Positions 55,677 to 64,000 of a stretch of 64,000 nt of DNA are shown here, piece by piece; position 1 is the stretch's first letter, and every line of letters starts with the position of its first letter. The stretch spans positions 62,001 to 126,000 of the forward strand of contig NZ_AP025461.1 of NCBI RefSeq assembly GCF_024347315.1. The letters run 5' to 3'. The stretch is from Vibrio atlanticus. Lineage in GTDB: Bacteria; Pseudomonadota; Gammaproteobacteria; Enterobacterales; Vibrionaceae. The notes below the pieces were generated by a model. That model was not told the DNA's origin. It saw nothing but the letters and a program-made list of their open reading frames with translations, and did not search any database. A program made the position numbers and the translations under genes.

Positions 55677-55705
55677 AAAAATGGGCAGATAAACTGCCCA
55701 TTTTT
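55677..55705. terminator. Bidirectional terminator, AEC gene / secreted-protein operon
   Basis: AAAAATGGGCAG/CTGCCCATTTTT, 12-bp stem with a 5-nt loop. The MITE has been inserted between the AEC gene and this terminator. Confidence 0.9.
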
Positions 55706-55734
55706 GTGTTCAGAAAGTTAGGAATTAGAGTTAA

Positions 55735-56994
55735 CTACTTCCAGAATTGAATGCTATTGAAGTCTTTGTATTGCTTTGTCGCTGCATCATATTTCGCTTT
55801 CATTGCAGTAAACTCAGCATCCGTTAAACCAGAAGCTGATGTAGCGTCTAGCTCCACTGCCTGAAAAATATCAGACGCACTTTTTTTCAAGCTAGCAACC
55901 GACACTTTCTTACTGCCATCATTCGTAAGAGTAGAAGTGGTCACTTTCTTTTTACCAGCAAGGTCAGCGGCTGTTGCTGAACAATCCTTTCCTCGATTAA
56001 ATCCAGTGTACCAAGTTACCGTTGCCTTACCGTCAGCAATTTGCTTAATCGTACAAGCATCAGGGCTCAGACCAACTAATTTATTAGCGTTATTGAAGTT
56101 ATAAGCGATCAAATCAGACGGGGCTTTGCTAGAGTACGTATCTTTCTGCTCAATGCTGTTGTCGACAGAAGAACGCGCTAAACGGCGAACCGCTCCAGCA
56201 AAGTAGAAATCACCGTTAGCATTAGAAGGCACTACATCATCTTTTATCGCCCAGTGAAACGCTGTCTTTTTGCTGTCCAACGTAACTTTCGAGCCGTAAT
56301 GGTATGACACAGAGTTAACTGTCGCTTTCTGACCATCGACCATATCATCTGCCCATTGATACGCCTTAAAGCCAATCTTAGTCCCGTCTTCTGGGCCTGC
56401 ATCCACGTAATGTTCAACAGTGTACTTGCCGGCAGGGCTCGTCTTAACCTTAACGATATCACCGAGCAATTTACCCTTAGATGTGTACAAGAATGTATTA
56501 GAGATATCTAAACCAATAAGACTAATCTTATCAATTGTATATTGAGTCTCTTCACCTGTTCCGTAGCGTTTGAAGAAAACAAGATCTTCCGTTGTTTTCG
56601 CCATTGCTTTGTGTACTTTATCTAAATCAAAGGCACAAGTCGTCGCACCATCATCAGCTTCGAACGCAATCGTCGCGCCATCTTTTGAAATCACGCACAC
56701 TTTATTGGTTAATTTGAACTCTTTAACCTTCGACACAAATACATCACTGTGTGCTGGCTTAGAATTAGCGAGGTCATCAATAGAAACTAGAGTTTGCGGA
56801 GAAGTGCTAGGGGAAAGTGTAAGCGCCTTATCTAAATTCATAAATTCAACTTTATTTTGCTGAATTTTATCTACAGCGAACTTTATCGCCGCCTTAGATT
56901 TATAGTAGCCCTGTAGATTAATATCTTCGTTTGCATGAACCATTGTCGCAAGTGAAGAAACGCCTAGCACTAGTGGTAATAGTGTCTTTGTCAT
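55735..56994 (-). CDS. Secreted hypothetical protein with four cysteines
   Basis: 419 aa. Signal peptide MTKTLLPLVLGVSSLATMVHA (about 1-21, read in parts) then a mature domain of about 398 residues, not recognised. Exactly four Cys remain in KVCVIS, TTCAFD, DACTIK and KDCSAT, suggesting two disulfides in the periplasm or outside. Composition is rich in Lys, Asp, Ala, Thr and Ser, with several strand-rich stretches. It starts 22 bp after the lipoprotein gene, in one operon, so the two products probably act together. Confidence 0.7.
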   Translation of the reverse strand: MTKTLLPLVLGVSSLATMVHANEDINLQGYYKSKAAIKFAVDKIQQNKVEFMNLDKALTLSPSTSPQTLVSIDDLANSKPAHSDVFVSKVKEFKLTNKVCVISKDGATIAFEADDGATTCAFDLDKVHKAMAKTTEDLVFFKRYGTGEETQYTIDKISLIGLDISNTFLYTSKGKLLGDIVKVKTSPAGKYTVEHYVDAGPEDGTKIGFKAYQWADDMVDGQKATVNSVSYHYGSKVTLDSKKTAFHWAIKDDVVPSNANGDFYFAGAVRRLARSSVDNSIEQKDTYSSKAPSDLIAYNFNNANKLVGLSPDACTIKQIADGKATVTWYTGFNRGKDCSATAADLAGKKKVTTSTLTNDGSKKVSVASLKKSASDIFQAVELDATSASGLTDAEFTAMKAKYDAATKQYKDFNSIQFWK

Positions 56995-57016
56995 ATTTTA
57001 TGTTCCTTCTAGTGGT

Positions 57017-57265
57017 TTATTTGGACTGACTTGGAGCTTCAAATCCAGTAATGCTTGCAGATGAGAAAACAACAGAGCTCAATTTCTGTACATCACCCAC
57101 GCTAAGTTTAAGAACAGAACGCTCGGGCGCTTGAGTAGAAACCGCTGTACTGCCGCCAGTACTACCACCACTGCTGCTACCACCTTTAGTCGCACCGCCA
57201 CCGCCGCCTCCACCACCGCATGCAGTAAGTGAAGCTAATAAGATTAAACCAACGATTTTCTTCAT
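57017..57265 (-). CDS. Small lipoprotein with polyglycine tract
   Basis: 82 aa. The lipoprotein signal MKKIVGLILLASLTAC ends in a lipobox (LTAC) with Cys16, followed by a run of Gly and then Ser/Gly-rich GGSSSGGSTGGS. The last 35 residues (SVLKLSVGDVQKLSSVVFSS) form the only structured-looking part. The ATG at 57265 follows AGGAAC; an earlier in-frame start gives a charged extension that would spoil the signal. First gene of the operon with the secreted 419-aa protein. Role unknown; surface-linker type. Confidence 0.8.
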   Translation of the reverse strand: MKKIVGLILLASLTACGGGGGGGGATKGGSSSGGSTGGSTAVSTQAPERSVLKLSVGDVQKLSSVVFSSASITGFEAPSQSK

Positions 57266-57568
57266 ACATTTGTTCCTAAAACGAAATTTAGACCGCTTGT
57301 CTGTTTTCAATTAATTCAAGTGAGAATCAGAACATAGGGCGATACAAAAAAAAATTAAAATCGTTGTTGGTTATTGCAGTTATGTTTAATATACAACCAT
57401 CAAGCAAAGGAATGGGTTATCGCCCCCCTATACAGCACAATCAAGATGGACAACAAGAACAGACATTTTCTTTGACTTAACTTTCGAAGAACTTCATCGC
57501 TTTGGCGTGACAATAAATAAAGCATGACCAAGCGCTTTACTCCACTATTACTATCTTTTGTAAGTCAT
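57266..57568. other. Divergent promoter region, lipoprotein operon / outer-membrane protein
   Basis: 303 bp, AT-rich, should hold promoters for both sides. An ATG at 57524 in the outer-membrane gene's frame is not preceded by a ribosome site. No repeat found. Confidence 0.4.
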
Positions 57569-58096
57569 ATGAAAATTAAAAATGTAATACCTCTACTGCT
57601 ATGCCTCTTCTCTCATCAAGCTATATCAGCGGCAAATTTCACAACGGACTTTGTAGAGCTTGGAATGCAAGCAAAGCCTATGGGGTTAAGCGTGGATGGT
57701 GGACGCGACATCAACGATAGCTTGGCAATTTTGGGCGGCCTTAGTACCAACACAGCCGAAGATGAAAGCAACTTTGATGCATACATCGGCCCTCAAGTTT
57801 ATGGTCCAATAACTCAAGGGATCGACTTAAATACGCAGCTGCTACTCCATTTCAACAAAAACTCATACGCAGCTGGAGAAACGAAAGCTTATGTCGAATT
57901 TAATGCGGGTATTCGAGCGTGGATCACTCAGAGAGTAGAAGCCCATGTACTTGCGGGTTCTAACGGAGAGCACTCAATCTTTACGTTTGGAGCTAGATTC
58001 CATGCCACAGATAAAGCCGTGTTTTCAGTTGCTTCCAAAAACAACGGTCTTTACGGCCCTCAATTACAACTTTCGGTTAGATACCAATTTAAGTAG
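57569..58096 (+). CDS. Predicted outer-membrane beta-barrel protein
   Basis: 175 aa. Signal peptide at about 1-21 (ends AISA) then alternating hydrophobic/polar strands (LSLNTQLLLHF-type and AYVEFNAGIRAWI), ending QLSVRYQFK with a C-terminal aromatic/charged pair typical of barrels. About 150 mature residues are enough for an eight-strand barrel. Family not named. It is divergent from the lipoprotein operon. The start at 57569 is chosen because it begins the signal peptide. Confidence 0.7.
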   Translation: MKIKNVIPLLLCLFSHQAISAANFTTDFVELGMQAKPMGLSVDGGRDINDSLAILGGLSTNTAEDESNFDAYIGPQVYGPITQGIDLNTQLLLHFNKNSYAAGETKAYVEFNAGIRAWITQRVEAHVLAGSNGEHSIFTFGARFHATDKAVFSVASKNNGLYGPQLQLSVRYQFK

Positions 58097-58139
58097 CCAC
58101 CTTTATAAACAACTTTCCGCTACTGTTGGATCTAACATA

Positions 58140-58177
58140 AAAATAGCGTCAGTAATTCAATACTGACGCTATTTTTT
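58140..58177. terminator. Terminator after the outer-membrane protein gene
   Basis: AATAGCGTCAGTA/TACTGACGCTATT stem with a 6-nt loop and a long T-run. Confidence 0.9.
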
Positions 58178-58295
58178 TATCTCTAATTCAGACACATCCT
58201 ATTAGTTATACGCTTACCTAAAGTTATACGCTTGCCTAGCTATTGAGTTATCCATTGATATAGCGATGAACCGTGAACTACAAACATTCAGTGAA

Positions 58296-58949
58296 CTATG
58301 AGCATTTATCCAACTTGAGCTCTGCTGTCACCTTAGTAAGACGTAGTGCAATCGCGAAACACACTAAGTAAGGACTCACATACCAAAAGACACTTTCTAG
58401 CGGCTGCTTTACCTGCGCTTCTCTGGTTTTTATATATTGGTTTTTCTGCTTTTCATACTGACTCAGCATACCATCCACCCACACCGCATCACTTTCAACT
58501 AACGACACGCTAGGCGCAGGAACCGTAAAATCCGATGCATTGGGTAACAAGGTGAAATCGACATCTTTAAACGTAATCGCCGTATTCAAATACCACAAAC
58601 ACGCGTCGTGGTACTGAGCGTAATGATCTAAAGATGGCTGACCTGTACAGGTATCACTTCTCAGCTTATCCAAAGAGAACCGCTGAACCGATTCTAAAAT
58701 CGCCACCGCTCTGGTTTGTTCGGTTTCAACCCAATCACCCGCCACCTTCGCTCTAATCTCAGACACGGCACCAAGCATTCCGATACCCGCTAAAAACGGC
58801 CATAAATAATCCATACGCTTCCATTTTCGCCGACTCAGGTTGAATCCACACCAAATTGGAATATGTAAGAGGAGCGTGAGTCCAAGTGACAGCAGAACGA
58901 AGTTCAAGGAGCTAGAGAGCATGAGCTCGCTATCGAAAAAGTTCTTCAT
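58296..58949 (-). CDS. Hypothetical inner-membrane protein
   Basis: 217 aa, unrecognised. Hydrophobic segments at about 11-33 (SLNFVLLSLGLTLLLHIPIW), 48-64 and near 187-205, with a long soluble middle (70-180) containing two close Cys in SDTCTGQPS and HDACLWY. No signal cleavage site. It lies alone on the minus strand, 218 bp from the next gene on the same strand. Confidence 0.6.
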   Translation of the reverse strand: MKNFFDSELMLSSSLNFVLLSLGLTLLLHIPIWCGFNLSRRKWKRMDYLWPFLAGIGMLGAVSEIRAKVAGDWVETEQTRAVAILESVQRFSLDKLRSDTCTGQPSLDHYAQYHDACLWYLNTAITFKDVDFTLLPNASDFTVPAPSVSLVESDAVWVDGMLSQYEKQKNQYIKTREAQVKQPLESVFWYVSPYLVCFAIALRLTKVTAELKLDKCS

Positions 58950-59167
58950 AATGAGAAGCTTGCCTGTATAACCAAGAGAAATTTGATACTAGGTTCGATA
59001 TAAGAAAAGTGTGTAAGAGGAAAGTAAAAACAGCACTAAGAATTGGTGTTAACGCTGTTTATTTGGACATATAACCACCGATGGCAGGGCTTAACCACTC
59101 GTTACTCAGAAATGGCTAAGTTGTTCAGTTGTTCAGTTGTTCACGATACACAAGATGCTAAAGGCTC

Positions 59168-59569
59168 TTACGCGCCAGACTTGAGGTAGATACCGACTTC
59201 TCTTAGCTGTGCTTTAATGTCTAACATTTGGACGTGCGATAGCACTAATTGGATCAAATTGAATATTGCTCCAGCGAACATCAAACCCGCGACATAACCA
59301 GACCATGCTTGGTGATCAACTTGATACAGAGTATTGAACGAAAGAACGAAGAAGATGAGACTGGAAAAACCAATAGCATACTCATTACAGTTGTAGACGT
59401 ATGAATTCGTCCCGTAATCGTATTTGATTTTTACCTTTCCACCCGCTCTGCCTAGCTTAAGATTAAGAACATTTCCGCTAACCTCATATTCCAATCCATT
59501 AATTAATACAACGCGCTCTACTTTCTCAAGCATATCTGTTTTTTCCGTATTATTTTGAATACTGTCCAT
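59168..59569 (-). CDS. Hypothetical two-TM membrane protein
   Basis: 133 aa, unrecognised. A soluble N-terminal half (1-60; beta-rich, LNLKLGRAGGKVKIKYDYG) precedes two TM helices at about 67-85 and 92-113, then a short cytoplasmic tail. It is 28 bp downstream of the MarR gene on the same strand, so co-transcription is possible. Three TTGTTCAG-like repeats lie after its stop (about 59117-59141). Confidence 0.6.
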   Translation of the reverse strand: MDSIQNNTEKTDMLEKVERVVLINGLEYEVSGNVLNLKLGRAGGKVKIKYDYGTNSYVYNCNEYAIGFSSLIFFVLSFNTLYQVDHQAWSGYVAGLMFAGAIFNLIQLVLSHVQMLDIKAQLREVGIYLKSGA

Positions 59570-59597
59570 AGTCGTACCCTACTCCGTCACCTAAAAA

Positions 59598-60080
59598 TTA
59601 TTCGTAAGCGCTCAACCATGCTTTCAGAAGTTGATTAGCGTTCTTCTTCTGGCTCGCAGACAATGACTTAACCAGTTTTTTCTGCATTTCGACATGTTCA
59701 GTCATCATTTGATCGATCAGAATAAGACCATCTTTGGTTAGCTGAACACTCACGCTGCGTCTGTCTTCTTTGCTGTGCTCACGACTGATCAGCCCTTTAG
59801 CTTCTAGTTTATCAAGGCGATTGGTCATTGCGCCTGATGTCAGCATCATCGATCCGATCAGTTCTGATGGCGTCAGTTGATAAGGCTTCCCAGAACGTCG
59901 CAACGTTGCCAACACATCAAACTCACCAAGTTTCATGTCGTAATTTTTATGAAGCTCGGCAACTTGCGTCTCCATATACTTGGCAATACGCATAATCCGG
60001 CCCATCATTGCCATTGGCTCAGTTTCTAACTCAGGCTTTTCCTTTGCCCATTGCTCTACTACGCGGTCGATAGCATCCAT
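59598..60080 (-). CDS. MarR-family transcriptional regulator
   Basis: 160 aa winged-helix repressor. The recognition segment LTPSELIGSMMLTSGAMTNRLDKLEAKGL (in parts) and wing SREHSKEDRRSVSVQLTKDG fit MarR, and the termini form the dimer helices. No conserved Cys, so it is not of the OhrR type. Divergent from a DMT exporter gene 125 bp away, with inverted repeats in between, so it probably represses that gene and itself. Confidence 0.9.
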   Translation of the reverse strand: MDAIDRVVEQWAKEKPELETEPMAMMGRIMRIAKYMETQVAELHKNYDMKLGEFDVLATLRRSGKPYQLTPSELIGSMMLTSGAMTNRLDKLEAKGLISREHSKEDRRSVSVQLTKDGLILIDQMMTEHVEMQKKLVKSLSASQKKNANQLLKAWLSAYE

Positions 60081-60124
60081 TTGCGATCTCGCTCCGTTAT
60101 TAGTCTGATTAATTCAAACTAGTT

Positions 60125-60203
60125 TAACATAAAGATACTTTACAACCATATGATCTAGGTATACAGTTCATACAACTAATTATCTTAATATAAAGATATT
60201 TCA
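60125..60203. promoter_or_regulatory. MarR operator candidates between the regulator and DMT exporter genes
   Basis: TATCTT-AATATA-AAGATA (60181-60198) is a perfect inverted repeat ending 7 bp before the exporter start codon. The related ACATAAAGATACTTTA at about 60128-60143 resembles its right half (ATATAAAGATATTTCA). Both could bind the MarR protein. Confidence 0.6.
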
Positions 60204-60204
60204 T

Positions 60205-61095
60205 ATGAACATATTATTAGCAATGATTCCCGCGTTCTTTTGGGGAACAACCTATGCTGTGACGCAATTTACGCTACAGGAATGGCCCCCCTTATTATTG
60301 GGTGCTTTGCGCGCGTTGCCTGCTGGTTTGTTATTGCTAGTAGTAAAACCGACACTGCCTCAAAAAGGCGAATGGCAGATCATTTTCACATTGGGTCTTA
60401 TCAATATTGCGACCTTCTTTAGCTTAATTTTCGTGATGGCGTTGACGTTGCCTTCGGCAATCTCCGGTGTAGGTATGATCTCTGTGCCAGTGTTTGCGAT
60501 GATCTTCCATTGGGTAGTAAAGAAACAGCGTCCGCAATTGATTCAAGCCTTGTCTGGTGTTGGATTAATCACATTGGCGTGGATATTGTTTAATCCAAGT
60601 CAAATCGCATTAAACCCAATAGGTCTAGGCGCCATGTTCGCTGCAATCATGTGTATCGTTATCGGCAGTAGCATTACCAAGTCACTGGGTAATCGCATGC
60701 ACTGGTGGAAGGTATTAACGTGGCAACTGATTCTAGGCGGTACGATTTTATCTGTCGCGTCTGGCGTTCATGCGCTCATCGACCCACAGCCTTATGTTAA
60801 CGCTGTGACTCATTTCGATACTCGTAACGCAATAGGACTTGTTTGGGTGATTGTCCTGAACACCGCCCTGGGTTACGGCATGTATGTATGGCTACTACAA
60901 CGTATGTCAGTGGTGGATTTCACCTTCGGTGGCATCGCTAACCCAATTGCGGGAATTGTGACAGGTATGATGTTGATGGGTGAATCCTTTACCCCACTCC
61001 AGTACTCGCTAATGACAGGCATGATAGTGATGTCACTGCTACCGCAACTTATCCTTTCGGTAAGACAGTCAAAACAAGTTAAGCCTGTTACATAG
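60205..61095 (+). CDS. EamA/DMT-family exporter
   Basis: 296 aa, 10 TM helices, two EamA repeats (about 5-135 and 150-285; the second ends with TPLQYSLMTGMIVM). It starts MNILLAMIPAFFWGTTYA, the usual F-W-G-T motif of these carriers of metabolites and drugs. Substrate unknown. Divergent from a MarR gene, so control by that repressor is likely. The ATG at 60205 lies within the operator area, so RNA polymerase access is easily blocked. Confidence 0.88.
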   Translation: MNILLAMIPAFFWGTTYAVTQFTLQEWPPLLLGALRALPAGLLLLVVKPTLPQKGEWQIIFTLGLINIATFFSLIFVMALTLPSAISGVGMISVPVFAMIFHWVVKKQRPQLIQALSGVGLITLAWILFNPSQIALNPIGLGAMFAAIMCIVIGSSITKSLGNRMHWWKVLTWQLILGGTILSVASGVHALIDPQPYVNAVTHFDTRNAIGLVWVIVLNTALGYGMYVWLLQRMSVVDFTFGGIANPIAGIVTGMMLMGESFTPLQYSLMTGMIVMSLLPQLILSVRQSKQVKPVT

Positions 61096-61444
61096 TTGAA
61101 TCTACCGACTGTACTGAGAATAATAACGCGCCTTACATCTTATACAGTGATTTAAAAGGCGCCTTTTGTTGCTACGCTGACAGCAATAAACCAAATAGCC
61201 ATACTCGCCAAGTTGATCGTTTCTTAAACAACATTAAACCTTACAAAGAATAATGCCTTTCTTCATGCTACCTAATTTGAATTTATTTTCTAAAAAATAG
61301 ACATATTAGAGATTATCTTTCCATGAGATATTGCAATTAGAGATAAAAAGACAAAATTTTTCTCCGACGACCTCCTTATACTATGCCACATCATTAAGGC
61401 GCCACAAGCCGATGATTTAAAATAATTATTAATGAGTAGTCACC
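61096..61444. other. Intergenic region with terminator between the two DMT genes
   Basis: 349 bp. A GCGCCTT/AAGGCGC hairpin (61128-61162) followed by TTTTGTT ends the first gene. The rest is AT-rich promoter sequence for the second. The palindrome AAAAGGCGCCTTTT overlaps the 3' arm. Confidence 0.6.
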
Positions 61445-62359
61445 ATGAATTCGAAGTCGCTAACTATCTTGCTTTTTGTCTCTGTTTGCCTAATTTGGGG
61501 AACCACTTGGTTCGCAATGGAAGTGGCATTGCATTCTATCCCACCAATTTTTGCTACTGCATTGCGCTTTTTACTCGCTGCACCTCTGCTTGCGGTATTA
61601 GCGAAAGTCTTCAACCAGCCACTGCTGTTTCCTAAAGGCAAGCGTCAATGGTTGCTGATTGTTGCGCTGATGTACTTTGCGATTCCATTTACTTTGATGA
61701 TCTATGGCGAGCAATACATCTCTTCTGGTCTAGCGTCTATCATCTTCGCTAACATGCCGGTCGCTGTGATGTTGATGTCAGGCCTATTCCTAGGCCTACG
61801 ATTGGCTAAGCACCAAATATTTGGTTTGGCTACCGCTGTTGTAAGCCTATGTTTGATCCTCGGTAATGAAATGCAGATGGGTGGCGATGACTACCTAGTT
61901 GGTACAGTTTGCTTAGGTCTTGCTGTGGCAATACACGCTGTTATGTATGTGTTAGTTCAAAAGCACTGTAAAGGCATCGAAGTACTGACGTACAACGCAG
62001 TCCCAAGTCTGATTGCTTCTCTATTCTTGTTCGCCGTTTCGGCGATGGGTGAAAGCGTGAATGTTGAATCCTTCACTTGGGATTCAATCTCAGCGGTAGT
62101 TTACCTAGGCTTTGTGGCGAGTGTTGGCGGCATTGTTGCCTACTTTAAACTCGGACAAGTTTCGACGCCGTTCCAAGCGTCTATCTGCTTCCTGATTTTC
62201 CCTGTGGTTGCACTACTGATCTCGTGCTACATCAATGGAGAACTACTATCTGAACAGTCACTGGTGATGATGATTCCTCTGCTTTGTGGCATCTTGCTTA
62301 CTAAGGCACCAAAAGGAATCTTCAAGTTGCGTGGTGGACTAAAAACCGCAAGAAGCTAA
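61445..62359 (+). CDS. EamA/DMT-family exporter, second
   Basis: 304 aa with 10 TM helices in two EamA repeats. It begins MNSKSLTILLFVSVCLIWGTTWF, and the second-half hallmark is near FLIFPVVALLISCYINGE. Distinct from the protein at 60205, so it is not a tandem duplicate. No regulator adjoins and a bidirectional terminator follows. Substrate not predictable; amino acids or drugs are common. Confidence 0.88.
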   Translation: MNSKSLTILLFVSVCLIWGTTWFAMEVALHSIPPIFATALRFLLAAPLLAVLAKVFNQPLLFPKGKRQWLLIVALMYFAIPFTLMIYGEQYISSGLASIIFANMPVAVMLMSGLFLGLRLAKHQIFGLATAVVSLCLILGNEMQMGGDDYLVGTVCLGLAVAIHAVMYVLVQKHCKGIEVLTYNAVPSLIASLFLFAVSAMGESVNVESFTWDSISAVVYLGFVASVGGIVAYFKLGQVSTPFQASICFLIFPVVALLISCYINGELLSEQSLVMMIPLLCGILLTKAPKGIFKLRGGLKTARS

Positions 62360-62417
62360 TCCTACTGAAAGCTAACCCTACCGGAAGCTGACTAGATATT
62401 TCCATCTAGCACATACA

Positions 62418-62449
62418 AAAAAGCTCCAATATCACTATTGGAGCTTTTT
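62418..62449. terminator. Bidirectional terminator, DMT exporter / MFS transporter
   Basis: AAAAGCTCCAATA/TATTGGAGCTTTTT stem with a 4-nt loop. Confidence 0.9.
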
Positions 62450-62467
62450 ATTAGTCTTTATCCAGAG

Positions 62468-63649
62468 TTAGCGCCAGCTAAACATTCGCACTTCATTGCC
62501 CTCTTCGGGCTTCTTAGGGATGTTTAAAGACAACGCCAAAGATACCGCCGCCATCGCAGCACCTATGTAGAAAACCGTTGCAGGTGACGATAACCAAATC
62601 ACCCCAAATACGACTGGAATAACAACCGCTGCAATATGGTTGATGGTGAATGAGACACCTGCGGTTGATGCCATGTCGGCAGGATCGGCGATTTTCTGGA
62701 AATAGGTTTTGATCGCTAATGCGAGTGCAAAGAACAGATGGTCGACAACATACAGCGCCGCTGCCCATTCCGCGCTTTGTACCAAACCATAACCGATAAA
62801 CACACCAATCAAACCAACATACTCGAAGATCAGCGCCTTACGCTCTCCAACCACACCGATAAATCGACCAATGCGTTTTGCAAACAAGAAGTTAAACAGG
62901 TAATTAATTAAGAACAGTAGTGTTACGTCAGCAGCCGAGTAACCAAACTTCTCTACCATCAGAAAGCCAGCAAACACCGTGAAAATCTGTCTTCTCGCGC
63001 CACTCATAAAGGTGAGTGCGTAGTAGAGCCAGTAACGCTTTCTCAGCACCAACTTCTTATTTTGCTGAGTCTTGGTTTGAAACTCAGGAAAACCAAAGGT
63101 CATCACCAAAACTAGAATAAATCCAATACCGCCAGTAATGCCGTACACCCAAGCAAAATCGAGCTTCAGCTGTTCTAACATCACCCAGATAGATCCGTAA
63201 GTGATTAAGGATGCCAGTGCGCCGACTGAGATCATCTTACCCAGCATCTCGGGCGCTTCTTCTTTACTCAGCCATTGCAGTGACAAAGACTGCTTCAGCG
63301 TTTCAAAATAATGGAAACCCGTCGACATTAAAATGGTGGTCAGTAGTAGGCCAGTAAGTGAAGGAAACAAACCGGTAATCGCCGTACCGACAGTGAGCAT
63401 CGCCAGCGATATCAACATGAAGCGTTGCTCGCGAATGAACGCCAACATAAACACCACAGTAAAGGCCAAGAAGCCAGGGATCTCACGAACACTTTGCAAT
63501 AAACCAATATCCGCACCATCAAAATTCGCTTTCTCAATAACGAAGTTATTAAGCAGCGCCATCCAGCTCGAAAACGCGATAGGGACAACAATCGAAATCA
63601 GTAATAAGAAGTTTTGCGGCGTTTTCCAGCTCGCGGTTTTATCGAACAT
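62468..63649 (-). CDS. MFS transporter
   Basis: 393 aa, 12 TM helices; major facilitator superfamily, unusual subgroup. N-terminal half PIAFSSWMALLNNFVIE and GLLQSVREIPGFLAF, second half SGARRQIFTVFAGFLMVEKFGYSA. Typical MFS-A signature is weak, so the substrate is unclear. Its start overlaps the upstream kinase-like gene by 11 bp, so the two are translationally coupled and probably handle one compound: phosphorylation on one side, transport on the other (inference). Confidence 0.82.
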   Translation of the reverse strand: MFDKTASWKTPQNFLLLISIVVPIAFSSWMALLNNFVIEKANFDGADIGLLQSVREIPGFLAFTVVFMLAFIREQRFMLISLAMLTVGTAITGLFPSLTGLLLTTILMSTGFHYFETLKQSLSLQWLSKEEAPEMLGKMISVGALASLITYGSIWVMLEQLKLDFAWVYGITGGIGFILVLVMTFGFPEFQTKTQQNKKLVLRKRYWLYYALTFMSGARRQIFTVFAGFLMVEKFGYSAADVTLLFLINYLFNFLFAKRIGRFIGVVGERKALIFEYVGLIGVFIGYGLVQSAEWAAALYVVDHLFFALALAIKTYFQKIADPADMASTAGVSFTINHIAAVVIPVVFGVIWLSSPATVFYIGAAMAAVSLALSLNIPKKPEEGNEVRMFSWR

Positions 63650-64000
63650 TGACGGACTCCTGTTCGTCTAATTGGTTAAGCACACGTAAGGTTAGTTGCT
63701 CGGTATACGGGTTGATCTTCCAATGATCAGGGCTCCAACCTTTAACAAAACGTTGAAAATCAGCCCATGCCACGTAAAACATTGGTCGCCATGCAGCTTC
63801 TACTTCATCGAATGAAAGGTGTGGCTGATAGTGCATGAGTGCCGCTTTCAAGTGCTGGAAGTAAGCATCCAGGACTTCTGATTCAAGCTCTGCGCAATCT
63901 TGCGGCCTAACCGCGCTGCTCATGAACAAGGCCACATCTTTCATCGCACAACCACGCCCAACGTATTGGAAATCAACGGCAGCAGCGCGCTCGCTTTTTA
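63639..64000 (-). CDS. Aminoglycoside phosphotransferase / ecdysteroid-kinase-like protein (5' end outside window)
   Basis: The last about 120 residues of a protein-kinase-fold small-molecule kinase. At the edge the frame reads AAAVDFQYVGRGCAMKDVALF, where Asp-Phe-Gln is the Mg2+-binding motif (DFG equivalent) of APH/choline-kinase/ecdysteroid-kinase-like proteins, followed by the helical C-lobe (LESEVLDAYFQHLKAAL). The N-lobe and catalytic loop are outside. It phosphorylates an unknown hydroxylated compound. It overlaps the MFS gene, one operon. Confidence 0.75.
   Translation of the reverse strand, partial: KSERAAAVDFQYVGRGCAMKDVALFMSSAVRPQDCAELESEVLDAYFQHLKAALMHYQPHLSFDEVEAAWRPMFYVAWADFQRFVKGWSPDHWKINPYTEQLTLRVLNQLDEQESVNVR

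Overview
The window looks like chromosomal DNA of a gammaproteobacterium of the family Vibrionaceae, most likely a marine Vibrio. This is inferred from gene content: E. coli-type orthologues (mdtL-yidZ, mppA/mpaA, yefM-yoeB, frmAB) mixed with several fructose-family PTS systems, many chemoreceptor and LysR/MarR/TetR genes, and short palindromic intergenic repeats. No rRNA, tRNA, CRISPR array or replication gene was seen. Both ends cut genes: an AhpD-like gene at the left and a kinase-like gene at the right.

Layout. 1-9 kb: AhpD-like oxidoreductase, yidZ-mdtL, an aromatic amino acid permease, the divergent ohrR/ohr peroxide-defence pair, a NIT-domain chemoreceptor, an untracked 57-codon zinc-ribbon gene and a TetR regulator. 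9-20 kb: a PTS sugar-uptake block with four fructose-family units in different domain arrangements (EIIA-C-B; EIIB plus an HPr-like/EIIA protein; EIIA-B-C with manA; EIIA plus EIIC-B) and an AraC regulator, interrupted by an IS5-family element. 20-22.7 kb: a divergent murein-peptide recycling pair (mppA and mpaA) with a palindromic repeat between them. 22.7-30.8 kb: an AT-rich accessory stretch with an AlbA_2 (Schlafen-like) protein, a possible Ntn-hydrolase-like protein, a DUF4440-like gene, a broken glyoxalase gene, a cupin, an orphan membrane protein, an IS10-like fragment cut by an IS3 element, and an Abi/HEPN gene flanked by an 18-bp direct repeat. 31-38 kb: glutathione-dependent formaldehyde detoxification (frmA, frmB), an SMR transporter, a Nudix hydrolase, and an aldehyde dehydrogenase divergent from an AcoR-like sigma-54 activator. 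39-50 kb: a second chemoreceptor with a hexapeptide repeat, a LysR/GST pair, a second IS5 copy, a secreted AGE-fold epimerase, a flavin-binding protein, a metallopeptidase-like protein, yefM-yoeB and a Dcu-type transporter. 51-64 kb: small metabolic hydrolases, a Tag-like glycosylase, an AEC transporter, a 277-bp MITE that shares the IS5 ends, a lipoprotein/secreted-protein operon, an outer-membrane protein, and several regulators and exporters.

The most useful observations beyond gene calling are these. (1) Two pairs of GAAC-N4-GTTC palindromes lie 8 kb apart, one before the TetR gene and one before the AhpD-like gene, which predicts a two-locus regulon. (2) A MITE and two apparently identical full-length IS5-family copies share an 18-bp end, and the second copy lies exactly in the loop of a terminator hairpin. 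(3) An Abi/HEPN gene sits in a direct-repeat-flanked segment next to nested IS remnants. (4) An HPr-like domain with an altered active-site loop is joined to EIIA. (5) A previously unlisted 57-aa zinc-ribbon gene is present. No complete, clearly new multi-gene defence system could be shown from the sequence alone. The AlbA_2 / Ntn-like / Abi stretch is the best place to look for one.
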